Source: Haemonchus contortus (Eukaryota > Nematoda > Chromadorea > Rhabditida > Trichostrongylidae). From it: a DNA stretch of 64,000 bases. The stretch is taken from contig LS997565.1 in assembly GCA_000469685.2 (NCBI GenBank), forward strand, positions 47,827,836 to 47,891,835, in the 5' to 3' direction. The notes beneath the pieces were generated by a model. That model had not been told where the DNA came from and ran no database searches. It worked only from the letters and a program-made list of their open reading frames with translations. Below, in pieces: positions 40,201-52,059 of this stretch (its first letter is position 1; each line of letters begins with the position of its first letter). A program made the position numbers and the translations under genes.

Positions 40201-43200
40201 CTGATGGTGAGCGGTACGTTTACCAACACGCAAAGGCCCGCTATCGCCAGACCGAAAATATAGAAAAGTTCTTCGGCATAGATGACGAAAAAGGTCATCT
40301 CCAACGGCCCGCTGGACACTGGAAACGGTGGCGAGAGTACTTGCAAACATCTCAAGAGTCGAATTCCATAATCCCGCCAGTACATGGTCCCGTTCAGAAG
40401 ATAACCGAGAATGAGACCATTACGGTTTCGAAGAAGATGAAATCAGGCAAAGCAACTGGCCCTGACGACTTAGCGGCGGACTTGTGGAAATCGAAAGGTT
40501 ATAATACTGCAGGATGGTCGACGAAATTCTTCAGCCAGGTCGTTGCAGGGAAGAAGGTGCCTGAGAGCCGGCAACAGAGCATGACGATTTCTATCTGAAA
40601 GAAGGAGGGCAGCCCTAAGGACTGCACTTGCTACCGTCCAATTCGCTAGATTTCGCGCAGCATGAAAATCTTGGAACTATTTGCAGACAGTCGTATCTGT
40701 GATGTCGTCGAGCTGATCACTAACTAGTGTGGTCTCGTGGCTGATTGTATTTAGCACCATTTATGCCATAAACGTCACTCACTGTCTTCTAGAAAAGCGT
40801 CGCGAGAAACGAAGACCGGTACATCTTGTCTTTCTAGACCTGGAGAAGGGTTTTGATCGCGTTCCGCGTGACGTTATATGGTGTGCCTTACGGCAGCACG
40901 GCGTTAATAAAGAGCTCATCGAGTGGGTACGCATCCTCTACACTAGTCCAAGGAGTCTAGTGCAGACGGCAGCGGGCATATCGCAGCAGTGTTTCACATC
41001 CGTTGGAGTACACCAAGGCTCTGCGTTATCTCCACTATTTGTTGTCCTTATGGATCCCACTACAAGAGACCTCCAGAAGCCGGCTTCATGGACTCTTCTT
41101 TATGCCAATGACATGGTGTTCGCCAGCGAAGACATAAGCGAGCTTGAGCAACAGGCGCAAGCCTCCTTCGACCGTCTGGCTATGTTCGGACTTGCGTTGA
41201 ACGTCAAAAGGACTGAGTACTTGGCCACCGATCCGAGCGAGCCAGGCTTCATAAAGATCAATGGTAGTGAGCTCACACGGACAACAACATCCAAAGTATT
41301 CTGGATCTTCAATTGCGTCTGAATTCTAACGCCTGAATTCTAACGTGCAGCGTGGTTGAAGTGGCGCTCGACGACTGACGTACTCTGCGATAAGATCATG
41401 CCCGAGCGTCTCAAGTCCAAGATCTACAGAACCGTCAATTTACTGCGCTGAATGCCGGCCTGCAACCAAAGAAGTTGAAGCCCGTCTCAAATTGATGGAG
41501 ACCATAATGCTGGGCTGGACAGCCGAAGTAACACGCTTAGACCGTATAAGTACTGACGCCATCAGGCTGGAATGCGGAATAGAGGACGTCCAAAGCAGCG
41601 GTGGCTCGATACGTTGCACGGAGACCTTGAAGCAGTCAAAACCCACCCCGATCAAGCGTTCATTCGGAAAAAGTGGCGTCAACATATCGGAAAAGCGGAC
41701 CCCACCTTCAAGCGGGATAAACACTAAAAATAAGAAAAAATCAGCAATAATAATGCATCAACCGATTACAATACTACATACTCTACAACACATAGAAATG
41801 TTGAGGAAATAGGGGCTATCCTTTTTTAGTTTCAGGGGCTAGTTTTCAACTTATTGGATAACAGATTCAGAATCAATCTGAAGAGAGGATGAGAAAATCG
41901 ATTGATATAAATTGGTGGATCGCAAAACAGATCAAGTTTTTGAAAGTCAAGACGGATAACTCTTCCATAGATATTTAGAGCTTGGGCTAAAATACCCAAA
42001 TAGGCACACCGCAACTGTGTGTTCGTGTTGAGATGATTGAATTGCCAGGTGAACATGATCGAAAATTGCCTATCAGCGAGTCTCGAGGCCCAGGTAGCAA
42101 TGCTCCAGTTCTTGAAACAAATTTCGGGATTCATTAGAATTAGGAGAACTGGATTGGAGTGGTGAATTTATTCTTGACTGTCCAAGATGTCGCTTTCAGA
42201 TTGGCGTTCAAAGAGTACGACTAGCGGAAGCGTTACCGTGAAAATCTGTGAAAAAAAATGCATTAGAGATTTGATGAATTTTGATTAGAATTAATTCTTT
42301 TGTTGAATCTTCAATTTCTCCCAAACGTTGCATTGTTCTCCCAACACTACCGCCTCTTCCCCCATTTACAACTCACTTTGAAGGTGGAATAGTAGGCAGC
42401 ATTTGAAAACACTGCTTGATCTGATTTAGGATTTGCTGACGTGACATCGATTTTGGTCAATTGTATTTTTCGAATAAACAGCGACCTTCAATTCGGTCGA
42501 AAATCGAGGAGTTTCACCTTGGCTGTAATGGTTATTCATGGTGTAGCATTCATTTCACATATGGTCGGCAATCTGATCATTACGATTAATCGATTCTCTG
42601 TACTTTGTTTGAAGAAAGACAGGGTAAGCGGTTCTATGGGGATTTAGAAGAAGTATACCTTTCATCAGTCATTCTTTAAACGCTCAGGCGAGTGGTTGAC
42701 ATTCTTAAGTTGCAACCAACACCAGTTGATTGCAGCTTAAGAATGTCAATCTAGGAGGCGCGTAGTCTGAGAGTCTGCCTCCACACTGCTCACGAACACT
42801 TATATTTATTTGATTTAGTTTTGGTCACGGAAAAACGTGCGGATCATTATTTGTCTACAGTACGTTTGTGCATTTGCGGCTATAGCGCCGGCAATCGGAG
42901 TGGATATGCTATACGTTAAAAACAGTGATGGATCGTATACTATATTGGGAATAAGCAAGCAGGACGATTTGGTTAGTCGGTAGCATTGAGTCGTTATAAA
43001 ATGATAGGAATGCAATCGAAAAATTGAAGTAAAATCGGGTTTTCAGCTTTTGGGATCTGCAAACGTTTTGCAGATGCATTGAATAAGTACTCGTCCAGTG
43101 TGTGAGGGTTGAATGTAGTCCTTCAGACAAGTCATGTGGACGTCCTAAGGTTCACTGGCTAATGTTGAAGCGCCGACGGTCGTGATTGGATCATTAAAAT

Positions 43201-46200
43201 TCAATCCATCCAGGATGAAATTTTTTGACGTGGATCAATTCAATCTAAGGACGCATCCAAGGGCTAAACTTCCAACCAGTACAATAGCGGTTTTCCGAGT
43301 AAGCAGTGGCTCTAACTGTGACTTGTGAGGTTAGCCGCAGTAGAACTTCTGCGCAAATGATTGGTCAACCTTTCAGATCAACCAATTTACCTACATTGGA
43401 GCAGCTGTACTATACGCTGTGATAGGTTTTATCCTGAACGTCAAGGTGCTTGTCTATTTACACGGAATGCTCAAGCTCAGCAATTCCGCGAGAATGATTG
43501 GCCATGAAAAGGTGAGCAAAGAGGAGTTTCTCGTGGTCGAAACTCACTATCGCCTAATCCGAATCAAGAGTGATACTTTTAAAGCTTGCACAGAGCCGGA
43601 AGTGATCACACTTTATTGAATAAAGCTAGTTTTGAAAGCCTGCCTGAAAAGTGTTGTAAAGTGAGTAAGGTTTTGTTGCTTTTTGAAATCAGCAATACTA
43701 CGCATTCAGGGTATGGTGATTTGCACACTTCTTGTGTTTGGATCCACTATGTTGATGTGTATTCAACAAACCCTACGAGGAATAGCCATCTTGACTGAGA
43801 ACACAGAAATCTTCAATTCGATGACACTGCAAGTTGGTGATGTTTATTTAAAGTAGTGCAGCCTTTTCATCATCCATTGGGGTAAATGATAAAGTTGAAA
43901 ATGTTTCTGGAAAGTTCTGGAAGTTAGAAGTTGAAAGATAGAAACATCTCACACCACTCGCTTGTATCGATGTGACATTTTCGAAGATTTCGTGATTCAC
44001 AAGAGGACCGATGGCCACATCGGGTGTCCTCTTCAACCTATCTCTTTTCCCCTTCAATGTATTCCAAAGTAGGATTTACAGGACCCTATTTGAGAAACTT
44101 CGAGACCTACAGTACCGTTCAAAAAGAAATACCTCCAACCTTTTTTTTGCCATAACTCATCTCGAACACAATGTTTTTGGCTGATTTTTTGATATGTTGT
44201 CAACAATAATGATATTCAATGTCTCCATCACAGAACTCACGAAAATCCTTTCTATTTCGTTTGGAAGGCCATTTTTAACATTTTTTCTGAACAGGACAAA
44301 ATAACATCAGTTTCAATAATTTGAAATAAATCACTTGACTTGAACGCTGTCATCATGAGATTAAAATCCAGTTAACTACTGGTCTAATATCTTGTAGTGA
44401 AGCCGTTGGCATTGATGACGGCTTGGCATCTGCGGGGCATTGATTCGACCAATTTGTCGATCAGGCACTCATCGATTTCCTTCCATTCTTCTTCAAAAAG
44501 GCCAAACTTCTGAGCAGCATTTGTGACTGTTTTATCGGCTATCCTTTTCTTGACTTCTTGCCACGAATGTCCATTGATATTTAGGTCAGGGGACTGGCTG
44601 GGTGATTCAAGGCATCGGATTTCCCGATGAGTCAGCCACTCACGTGCCCCTTCTAGATCTGTGTCCAGGGTCGTTATCTCGCTGGAATTAAATTTTCTTC
44701 CGTGCACACGACGTTAGAAAGGTAGCGTGGATTTTTCCAAAATGTCCACGTACATCCGCTGCGCCGTAATGGATAGAAGATTGTGCATGGACCCCACGCC
44801 TAGACTCGGAGACCATCCTCAAAACAATACTGAGCCGGCACCATGGCTGAGAGTTGTCAAATGGTACTTGGGTCGGAACTTGTGTTCTGAAAGGTCCTCT
44901 ACGAACGAAACCCGAGTGTACCAAACCAAACAATCTTTGACTAGTCGCTCTCGATGACTTCGCGTCTTTGGTTGAAGGTTCAGTGAAGGTGCTCACGCGC
45001 CCATTGAAGTCGAGCTCCTCTGTTTTTCCGGAGATCTAAATACTTTTTGACAAGTCTCCCTCCATGTATTCCAGCAACCCACAGGAGTCTGCTGATGGTA
45101 ACTCTAGGTGGTAGCGACGTCGCCGTCGTTGATATTTCGGTCATTATGTCGGAAGATGCTCGTCTGGGATCTTGAGTCGATGCCAAAGTGATCTTCCTGT
45201 CGTCCTCAGGAGCGGCAATCCGTAACCTGTCCGAGCTCTCTAGTTTCATTGGGCCTGTGAGATACTCGATACTTCTGATAGCCTTCGTAACCGCGGACAT
45301 TGGTACAACAGACAGCCTTGTCTATTGAGCATGGGTCAATTCTTGCTTACTGCCCGTGGCAGTGGCGGAGAGATGCCCCACGGTCAGAAAGCAAGAGCCA
45401 GAGTTTTGTCTCCTCACTGAGAGCGACCAGCTAACAGAACAGAAGGGTATTTTTAGACTCGAAAAACACAATGAAATCTACCTAAAGAACATGCCCCTTT
45501 TTGCGCATGCGCAAGTTTTTTGCAAAAAAAAATTAACCTACTCGACCGGAAGAGAGCTTCCGCAAATTCTGCATCGCAGGAAAGTCAGTATTGTTTGAAA
45601 AGTGAGCTGTCAAAAAAAAATTAGGTAAAAAGATCGAGTTTGAGATGAGTTGTGGCAGAAAAGGTTGAAGGTGATTTCTTTTTGAACGGTACTGTATTTC
45701 TTTACACCAGTCTCTGGTGGGCATCAAAAGTGCAGTAGACGGATCCGAACCTACGGAGGGGGTGGGTCAGTTCGACCATTTGTGGGGTTAGGTTAGCAAT
45801 GAAGAAGGAGATAGATCTGGTACCCGAATACAAGCAGGCAATACTGGGTGAAACCGTGGAAACCTAAAAAAGATTCTTGAGGAGATCTAATCTATCGCCA
45901 AGCTCTGACAGTTCTGACGTAACTTCCCGAACAACCTAACAAGACCCTTACAACACCTAATGACATATAATATTCTCCATACTCGGCATTGTTTTTCAGG
46001 TTTTCTTGTTATTTCGAAGAAAAATTATCCGGAAATCACTATGCCTGGGAACAAGTACCAGTACCAGTTAGATCGTTTAGTTAACTGTATGCATTTTCCC
46101 TTAGATGGAGGGAAAATATGTAGTTTAAAAAGATATTACCACTTGGTTCACTGTGGGATTTCACCAAACAGTTGCGGTTATACCCTGATTTGCATTCCTT

Positions 46201-46602
46201 CCCATGAGTTCAGTCATAAAATTACACATTTCTTCTCAGCTGCCCCTCCCCATTTTCATATTCGCTATACAATATTTAGGTCAAGTAGGAGATTTCGGCA
46301 GCATGAGTCCCTCCTCCGATTTCAATCCACTTTCGAGAGAACATCCTCTCTGCTTGATAATGGTGCTATATAAGGGAATGCCTAACTTTTACGCTTTTCA
46401 GTACTATTGGTTAAGCGACGTCATGGTCAGTATTCCGCCATGCACTCAACTGATACTGAATTCGGAACTGCGTCGCGACATAATAAACTTCTTTCGATGT
46501 CGACGACGTCGAAACAATCCTATCAGATCCACTGTTATGTTCAGCAATCGACATCCCGGTTTAGACCGCATCAGCCATCAGGGCCGATCAAACGCTAAAT
46601 AA
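37288..46602 (+). CDS. Srv-like 7TM chemoreceptor, copy G (6 exons, intact, 311 aa, TE-filled introns)
   Basis: Predicted exons: 37288-37417, 42430-42623, 42819-42971, 43377-43511, 43710-43832, 46402-46602. They join to an unbroken 311-residue frame, although intron 1 (5.0 kb) contains a SINE plus an RTE LINE and intron 5 (2.6 kb) contains a Tc1 element. Exon 1: MFNIPQTVIELILVLNYLF. Exon 2 ends NRFSVLCLKKDR. Exon 3: FWSRKNVRIIICLQYVCAF. Exon 4: INQFTYIGAAVLYAV. Exon 5 is more changed than usual (GMVICTLLVFGSTM; ends NSMTLQ, where others end in H). Exon 6: YYWLSDVMVSIPP, tail ending SNAK. AATAAA lies at 46605. Long intronic insertions may lower expression; whether it is spliced correctly is unknown. 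Confidence 0.78.
37575..37652 (-). repeat. tRNA-like SINE piece in intron 1 of copy G
   Basis: The reverse strand has GAGTCTCGTTAGAATGAGGG, AGAGAGCACGGTCCTCGG and a decayed T arm. Same place as in D, F and H. Confidence 0.55.
38239..38539 (-). mobile_element. tRNA-derived SINE with 17-bp target duplication
   Basis: Flanked by TATATTTAACAAAGATA at 38222-38238 and 38540-38556. The reverse strand has a tRNA-like head with a B box (GGTTCGAATCC, about 38470-38482) near its 5' side, followed by a body shared with the intron 3 SINE pieces of the other copies, and ends in a T-rich stretch. The perfect duplication marks it as the youngest SINE in the window. Confidence 0.75.
38600..41735 (+). mobile_element. 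RTE-type LINE, broken, with endonuclease and reverse transcriptase
   Basis: The endonuclease runs from about 39088: CAAQETWW, VVAGDLNGHVG, TQIDFVLVRH and TQHRPLICTL are the APE motifs of RTE elements. RT follows after frame breaks: KSGKATGPDDLAADLW (40440-40490), CYRPIR (about 40630), FLDLEKGFDRVPRDVIW (40833), GVHQGSALSPLF (41007) and LLYANDMVF (41095), where YADD is expected. The catalytic Asp is therefore Asn. Stops occur near 40119, 40596 and 40648. The 3' end (about 41735) is a short A-rich run. It sits inside intron 1 of receptor copy G on the same strand. Not functional as written; a close active relative is likely elsewhere in the genome. Confidence 0.88.
44110..45694 (-). mobile_element. 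Tc1/mariner-type transposon, Tc1 family, 1585 bp, decayed transposase
   Basis: Ends CAGTACCGTTCAAAAAGAAA (44110 inward) and its inverse at 45694, with inverted repeats of about 60 bp and TA on each side (44108-44109, 45695-45696), the Tc1 target duplication. The transposase is on the minus strand in three frames: an N-terminal helix-turn-helix part (45300-44980, with ARLQWAREHLH), a middle part, and a C-terminal part (44707-44384) with SPSQSPDLN and LVESMPRRCQAVI, typical of Tc1. Frame changes make it inactive. It lies in intron 5 of receptor copy G; the surrounding sequence matches the same intron of copy F. Confidence 0.92.
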
Positions 46603-46610
46603 TGAATAAA

Positions 46611-46997
46611 TAATGGGAGAATTCCTCTGTTCAAATGTTAGGCTCCTTGCCCTTGCCATAGGTTATTGTGTGCACATTTCCGACATAATTTTCGTTTTGG
46701 TTTTCAGCTTTGGAACACTCTCTACAAAAGAACTCCTAGATCGTTGCTTCAGAGGCCTCGGTTTTATTGACCTTATTGAGCTCCTGAGTCATTGCCTTTC
46801 TTACCGAATATGGTCTTCTCTGGCCTTCTCAGCCAAATTTGGCACCAGTTGTCGTCGTGCAGTGTGAGCCATGAGAAAATCCGGTAACTATTGTGAAAGA
46901 GGGATCCGCGTTCGCAGTAGTTACCGGATTTTATATCCTGTAGAGCTACTTCTAGGGTTCGACCTTTTTTAGAGTCTAGTCTTGTCCTATAAGTTAA
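46611..46997. other. spacer G to H, part left of the Penelope element
   Basis: Matches 34485-34860: 'gctccttgcccttgcc', 'tctacaaaagaactcc' and 'ttaccggattttatatcc'. No gene is seen. Confidence 0.5.
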
Positions 46998-49900
46998 GTA
47001 TAATAAATTGAAGTCAGTGGAGCATAAGAACTGCAATAAGCAAATGATTTAAAATGACAAAATAACCATACAAACTAAAGATGGCTCGTTTCGCCTCTTC
47101 ACCAGGCGAAGCACCGTCTCCACCTTCCCCTGAGGCTCATCGGTGGTTTGGGGTTAGTAGAGAAGGGAATGGGTAAAGGAATTGTTTGAATCAGGAACAG
47201 GAATGAAGATGAAGTCTACTATGTATTGGAGATGCATATTTCTGTTTTGAATGTCATTAACTAAATGGCTGAGTTTATCGAGATTATCCCTAATAGAAAA
47301 CTTGTAACATTTGAATTTATTTCTATATATGCACTTAATTATACTTGCAATTACGATTTCTTCTTTGAATCAAATTTTTATTAGAATTTCTACAATTTCT
47401 TTTAACTTTGTGGTAAATGTTTCCATATCAGAACATGTATGTAATAGCAATTCTCAATGCTTCCGTGTATATAGCAGAAGCTTTAATGGTATTGGAAATA
47501 TTAGTATTGCAGGGAGGAAATCGGCTGACATCGAAGCTGAAATCGTCAGTTTTATTGTAGAGTTTGGTACTTATATTACCATCGTTTATAATAATATTCG
47601 AGTCTAACTAATTACTAGTTCTCTCACTCAAATGTGTTTTTTTTGAGTTCAAGTATTTTTCAACTATTCAAGTATTTTTTTAGTTTTTTTTTTGAGTTCT
47701 TCAATATCTGATTCAGTTTGGTTATGTGCTACTAATGAATTGTCTATATATCTAAATGAAATGAATAGCTTATTTTTACAGTATCTTTGATCTTTCGAAT
47801 AATCATGTTCCATTATTGAAAGTGCCAGATTCGCTAGGAGAGGACTGAAACTGCCTCCATAAGGCACACCTTTTATCTGTTTATAAATAATATTTCAAAG
47901 AGCACAGAAACTGTTAGATAATAAATAATCAGTATAAAAAAGCAGGTCATGAATCTTATAGTACCTATAATTAGTTTAGATATCTATGCCATCTGTATAT
48001 AAAACGTTGTACCAGTTAGTTGCTATCGTAGTCTTGTTAGCATTACTAAAGCAAATTTTAAGTAGTTCTAGCATATTATTTATAATGAGATTGTAGTTAA
48101 TATTTGTAAATATATCCATAAAATCAGCAGTGTATAGCCTTACATTGTCATGGTAAAGAACTAAGCTCATTACTGATATTGATATTACTTATATACCAGT
48201 GTATTTTAGTAGTTCTGTTTCTATTTTGTATTACTCTAGTGTAAATGATAAGGTGCTTCGTTATAAATTTAAAAACAGTATGTAGCTCTAGAGCTAAAGG
48301 TTCAATACCGGTGATAAATCTAAATTTGACTGGATTCTTATGTAACTTCGGAAGGGCATAAATAATGGGAAGGTCCGCTTCCGGAGCCACATCAAGCTTA
48401 TCACGAGCACAAAGAAATTTGTATTTCAGTATCAATGAATATTTATCATTGCATTGAATAAGTTCGTAAGTGTTAGCAGTATTTTTATGGATATATGTTT
48501 TATCAACTGTATTACATTCAATGCCCATTTCCTTCATTATAATGCTCGAATAAAGCTCTTTACAAACAAGACCGTAATTATTTCCTGTCTAATCCAAAAG
48601 ACAGAATACATATTTATTCTGATATTGCTCAACGATCCTATGAGAAAGATACTTCCCTTTACTGGCTATGTTGGATTTTATTAGCAGTGGTTTAACAAAT
48701 TTCTGATAGCAAGAGTATAAATGTTTTTTAAGATAATATAGATAACCTATAATTTTATAGTTGTTATGAAGAACGTAACTTCCAATAGCGTGTATGTAGA
48801 TATTTTTGACTTCTTGTCTTGTGATGCCCTTGTCCATTCTATACTTTATTTCTTTATCCAGGATACATCTGTATCATCTGCAATAATGCTGAAAACCTGT
48901 TATAACATGCCTATATTCCTCATTAAGATACTTCTTAAGAGAACCATGACTGCAATCAAAGCTGTTCTCAATTGCATATTTTCTAATCAGGGAGGGGTAG
49001 TCTACTTATCTTGGAACTTTGAATTCAAACCCAGATAAATCGATAGAGTTCTGAATGCTGTTCACGAAAATGGAAATTAAAACTGCAAAATGGTTCTCCT
49101 TAAAAAGTTATGAGGGCCCGAATTTTGCTCGACAGTAGTATCAATTGAAGATGCGAATTCGTCGCTTCCATATCAAACGCCCACGTGACGTGGTCTCGCT
49201 TCGTGGACGTTAAATGAGGGGTCCCTCCCCGCCATTGTCCGCACTTTTGTAAAGTGTTTTTTCATTTTATCAAAGGCTCTCTAAACGTTTTCTGACATTT
49301 ATTTAAACAATTGATACTACTGTCGAGCAAAATTCGGGCCCCCATAACTTTTTAAGGAGAACCATTTTGCAGTTTTGATTTCCATTTTTGTAAACAGCAT
49401 TCAAAACTCTATCGATTTATCTGGGTCTGAATTCAAAGTTCCAAGATAAGTAGACTACCCCTCCCTGGTAAGACCTTATTGTAGTTGCATATTCTAAAAG
49501 ATAAGGTATTATCATATTTATATATGACTCTCACAGGGTTGAACTCTTTATCTTGTCTATTGTTACTCAACAGAATGCCTTTAACAAAGCTCGAATTGAA
49601 GATTCTATTATAAGGTATTTCACTGAAAATTCTACTACCATAACTGACAACTACATTGTGAAATTTTGCATCCACTTTTTTATTTACCATACTATTATGC
49701 TGAAAATGTGCTAGTATACAGAAAATTGAAAATCTTGACTTTTTCTAGCTTGTTTTTTAGAAGTCCGGGGATTGAGCAGTTTGAGAATTTCGTCAGTTTC
49801 TTCCTTACGTAAGCTTTTGAGCAATCTATAATATCCAATTAGTTTGAGTAATTCATCCTTGTTAGTCACTTCATCCAGGGTCTTATCGCAGTTTGTTCTT

Positions 49901-49998
49901 TTCTTTTTACTTTTATGTTTGCGTAATCCCTTGTTGCTTCTTACTTTAGTAATTCTAGATGAGAAGAAAGAAGGAATACTTTTGACGGAGAGAGAAGG
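46998..49998 (-). mobile_element. Penelope-like retroelement, broken, with nested foldback
   Basis: It interrupts sequence that is continuous between F and G (compare 34845-34870). Minus-strand frames: an N-terminal Lys-rich part (49980-49711), a second part (49690-49433), then after a foldback insert MDKGITRQEVKNIYIHAIGS (48837), ALPKLHKNPVKFRFITGI (48360-48310), a PLE hallmark, and SPLLANLALS followed by RYIDNSLV (47845-47735). The catalytic box is YIDN instead of YVDD. Several stops separate the parts. A GIY-YIG endonuclease is not visible in the left end. Bounds are estimated from loss of similarity to the F spacer. Confidence 0.82.
48988..49467. repeat. foldback element with 160-bp arms nested in the Penelope element
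   Basis: Arms 48988-49147 and 49308-49467 are close inverted copies (CAGGGAGGGGTAGTCTACTT outward, GTATCAATTG inward) around a 160-bp unrelated centre. No coding capacity. It splits the Penelope reading frames, so it came after or helped kill that element. Confidence 0.9.
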
Positions 49999-50450
49999 GA
50001 TGGAAAGGGAAGGAAATGGTAACAATCATTACTCATATCAATTTAATAAAAACAAATTCTTTCGATGGCATGGAATATTAATAGAAGCAATTGAAAAGAG
50101 CAATTGAAAAGAAATTCGAATATAAGTCCTACAGAAGAATAAAAAAGATGGGTGATGAAGTGCGAGTTCTCATCATAAGTCCAGTTGATCATCCTCTTCC
50201 TATGAAGCCGTTAGGCATTCCCACTCGACCCAGAATTCATTCAGGATCAGAGCGATTACAGTGGATAAGAACAGTGGATGTCAGGGCGTTCTAGGCCATC
50301 TAGGAGATAACTTGAGACTGCGGCCTGTGAGAAAATCCACCGGAAACACGGTACTGAAGCCATGAGTGTTTTGATGGCGCCATTCACCACTGCACTGCCC
50401 TAACTACACGCACCTTGCTTTCCGCCTTGACGAAAGTCGGATACAGAGCG
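49999..50450. other. spacer G to H, part right of the Penelope element
   Basis: Continues the match to the F spacer: 'gggaaggaaatggtaacaat', 'gtccagttgatcatcctc' and 'atggcgccattcaccactgc'. Nothing coding is seen. Confidence 0.45.
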
Positions 50451-51522
50451 TTTTCATGGATACTTCTTGCTTTGTTGATACCACTGCCGCTTATCGGAGT
50501 TGTACTAATGATGCTTTGGCCTCCAATGAGTTGTCAAATGCTACTTATCGTTTTCTGATATGTGGATAGAGCTTTTTCATATTAATTTCAACTTCTTTTT
50601 CTACTTTCTGTAGGACATTTGCGTCTGACCTCATCTAGGACATTATTCAATAGCAGTTCGGATAAAGGTTTCCCCGTGAAGTGGACTTGTGTTGAATGTT
50701 GTCCCTTCGCCATGACTCCTTACCCATGTCCATGACTTGGTGTTGAACCCTATTCTAAGCTTCCCTCGAGATAGTTTACACGACAACTTGGACCTGGGAC
50801 AAGTGGAAGGAGGAAGAGGAGGGAGGTATGAAGAGCTAGTAAGCAGTCTATCACAATCAAAGAAATCTGATGGAAAGCGCCATCATTCCCACAAATGAAT
50901 TAACGAGGGTATGGGAAGCTGGCTACGGCAACGAAAGTTAGCGCACATCCACACACACCACGACCACGACGTCTGGGTGGTGGGTGAATGCGGGTCGGAC
51001 CTACAAAAGAGTCAACTTCAAGGACGGTCTTACAATCTCTATGGAAAAAAGCTAAGTCGTGTAAGTAATCATAACTGGTTGAGCTTTCACAGCAGGTGGT
51101 CTCATCAAGTCATATAGTGGGAGCAAAAGCGCACCCAAACACGGCTAGGCATCAGAATGGACATCACTTGAAGGGTAAGTAAAGGAACGGGTCCGATAAT
51201 AGAAAACACTTCGCTCTTTTATTTTCTATGGTTTTCCTTGCTATAGATCCTCATGTAAACACTACTGCAAGAAAAACTTACGGCGTCGTCTGTCAGAATT
51301 TGAAAGTTGGTCGAGTTAGCTTCTACTCTTCTTCTTTCACTTTTTGCCCGCGAAACATAAGAGCTTCGATTCCTGTCTACTACCGAAGTTTTTGCACAAA
51401 CTTCATGATGTTGTTTTGCAAAATTGAATTGAAAAAATTGAATCAAATCCTTTAATAATAATTTTCAGGCCTATTTCAGTGACTATGAGCTGAGGGCCAG
51501 ATCCCGTCAGATGATAGGGTAA
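50451..51522 (+). pseudogene. unrecognised two-exon coding remnant, copy 3 (donor lost)
   Basis: Exon a (50451-50525) reads SWILLALLIPLPLIGVVL then MMLWPP; its donor is ATGAGT where copy 4 has GTGAGT. Exon b (51469-51522) reads AYFSDYELRARSRQMIG and TAA, identical in protein to copy 2. The start of exon a is lost. Confidence 0.45.
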
Positions 51523-52059
51523 CCCCTCCCCTATATTATAGTAACATCCTCGCAGCACAGTAGATCTATTTCTTTGGCATTCCTTCCGATTAGCATTTGC
51601 ATTTAAATCCTCAAATTTGAAATATTATGTAACTTTTGTCCTCGTGCATGAATGTTTCTACATTTTTTCATAGGTGAGTATAGTGTTCTTCAAAAGGACG
51701 TACAGCAGAGTACAGCAGAGTTGACAGAAATAGGAATTCCGATTTCTCCATTTCAAAGGTCATGATCTTAGTCATTTAAACGGACTCTAATGAGGTACTA
51801 TCAATTCTACTGGCTAGCTTGGACTGAAGCTTAACGAGTGGGCTTTCTACAGTGATCAAACATCTGATCATATTGTTGACTTGAAGGAGAAGTTAATGAA
51901 GCTCAGTGAAAGATAAAATCCCAACGGATACGCTGAACATTTGTAAAAATTTGTTTGTCATCCCTCGTCTGTTGCATCGTCATGACAGAGCAGCAACACA
52001 GTAACGCTTATGATTACTGAGTTGTAAAAGTAATTCTACATAATTTCAAGACAAACTGA
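51523..52059. other. spacer before copy H
   Basis: Holds the 'ctggctagcttggactgaag' and 'acttgaaggagaagttaatg' upstream block, matching 36600-36890 closely. No gene. Confidence 0.45.

Larger units (their letters stand above)
38160..41764. mobile_element. composite insertion in intron 1 of copy G, TIR-bounded
   Basis: Left end TAGGTCTATGCATAATAATT (from 38160) and right end AATAATGCATCAACC (to about 41763) are imperfect inverted copies. Copy E keeps the unfilled site ('caatacaggtataataca' at about 24403), so the roughly 3.6 kb arrived as an insertion. Inside lie a SINE (38239-38539) and an RTE LINE (about 38600-41735). Most likely a small TIR element later took in both retroelements. Confidence 0.6.

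Noticed and set aside
39756..40385. 209-residue minus-strand frame
   Set aside because: It is antisense to the endonuclease part of the RTE LINE, whose motifs are clear on the + strand.
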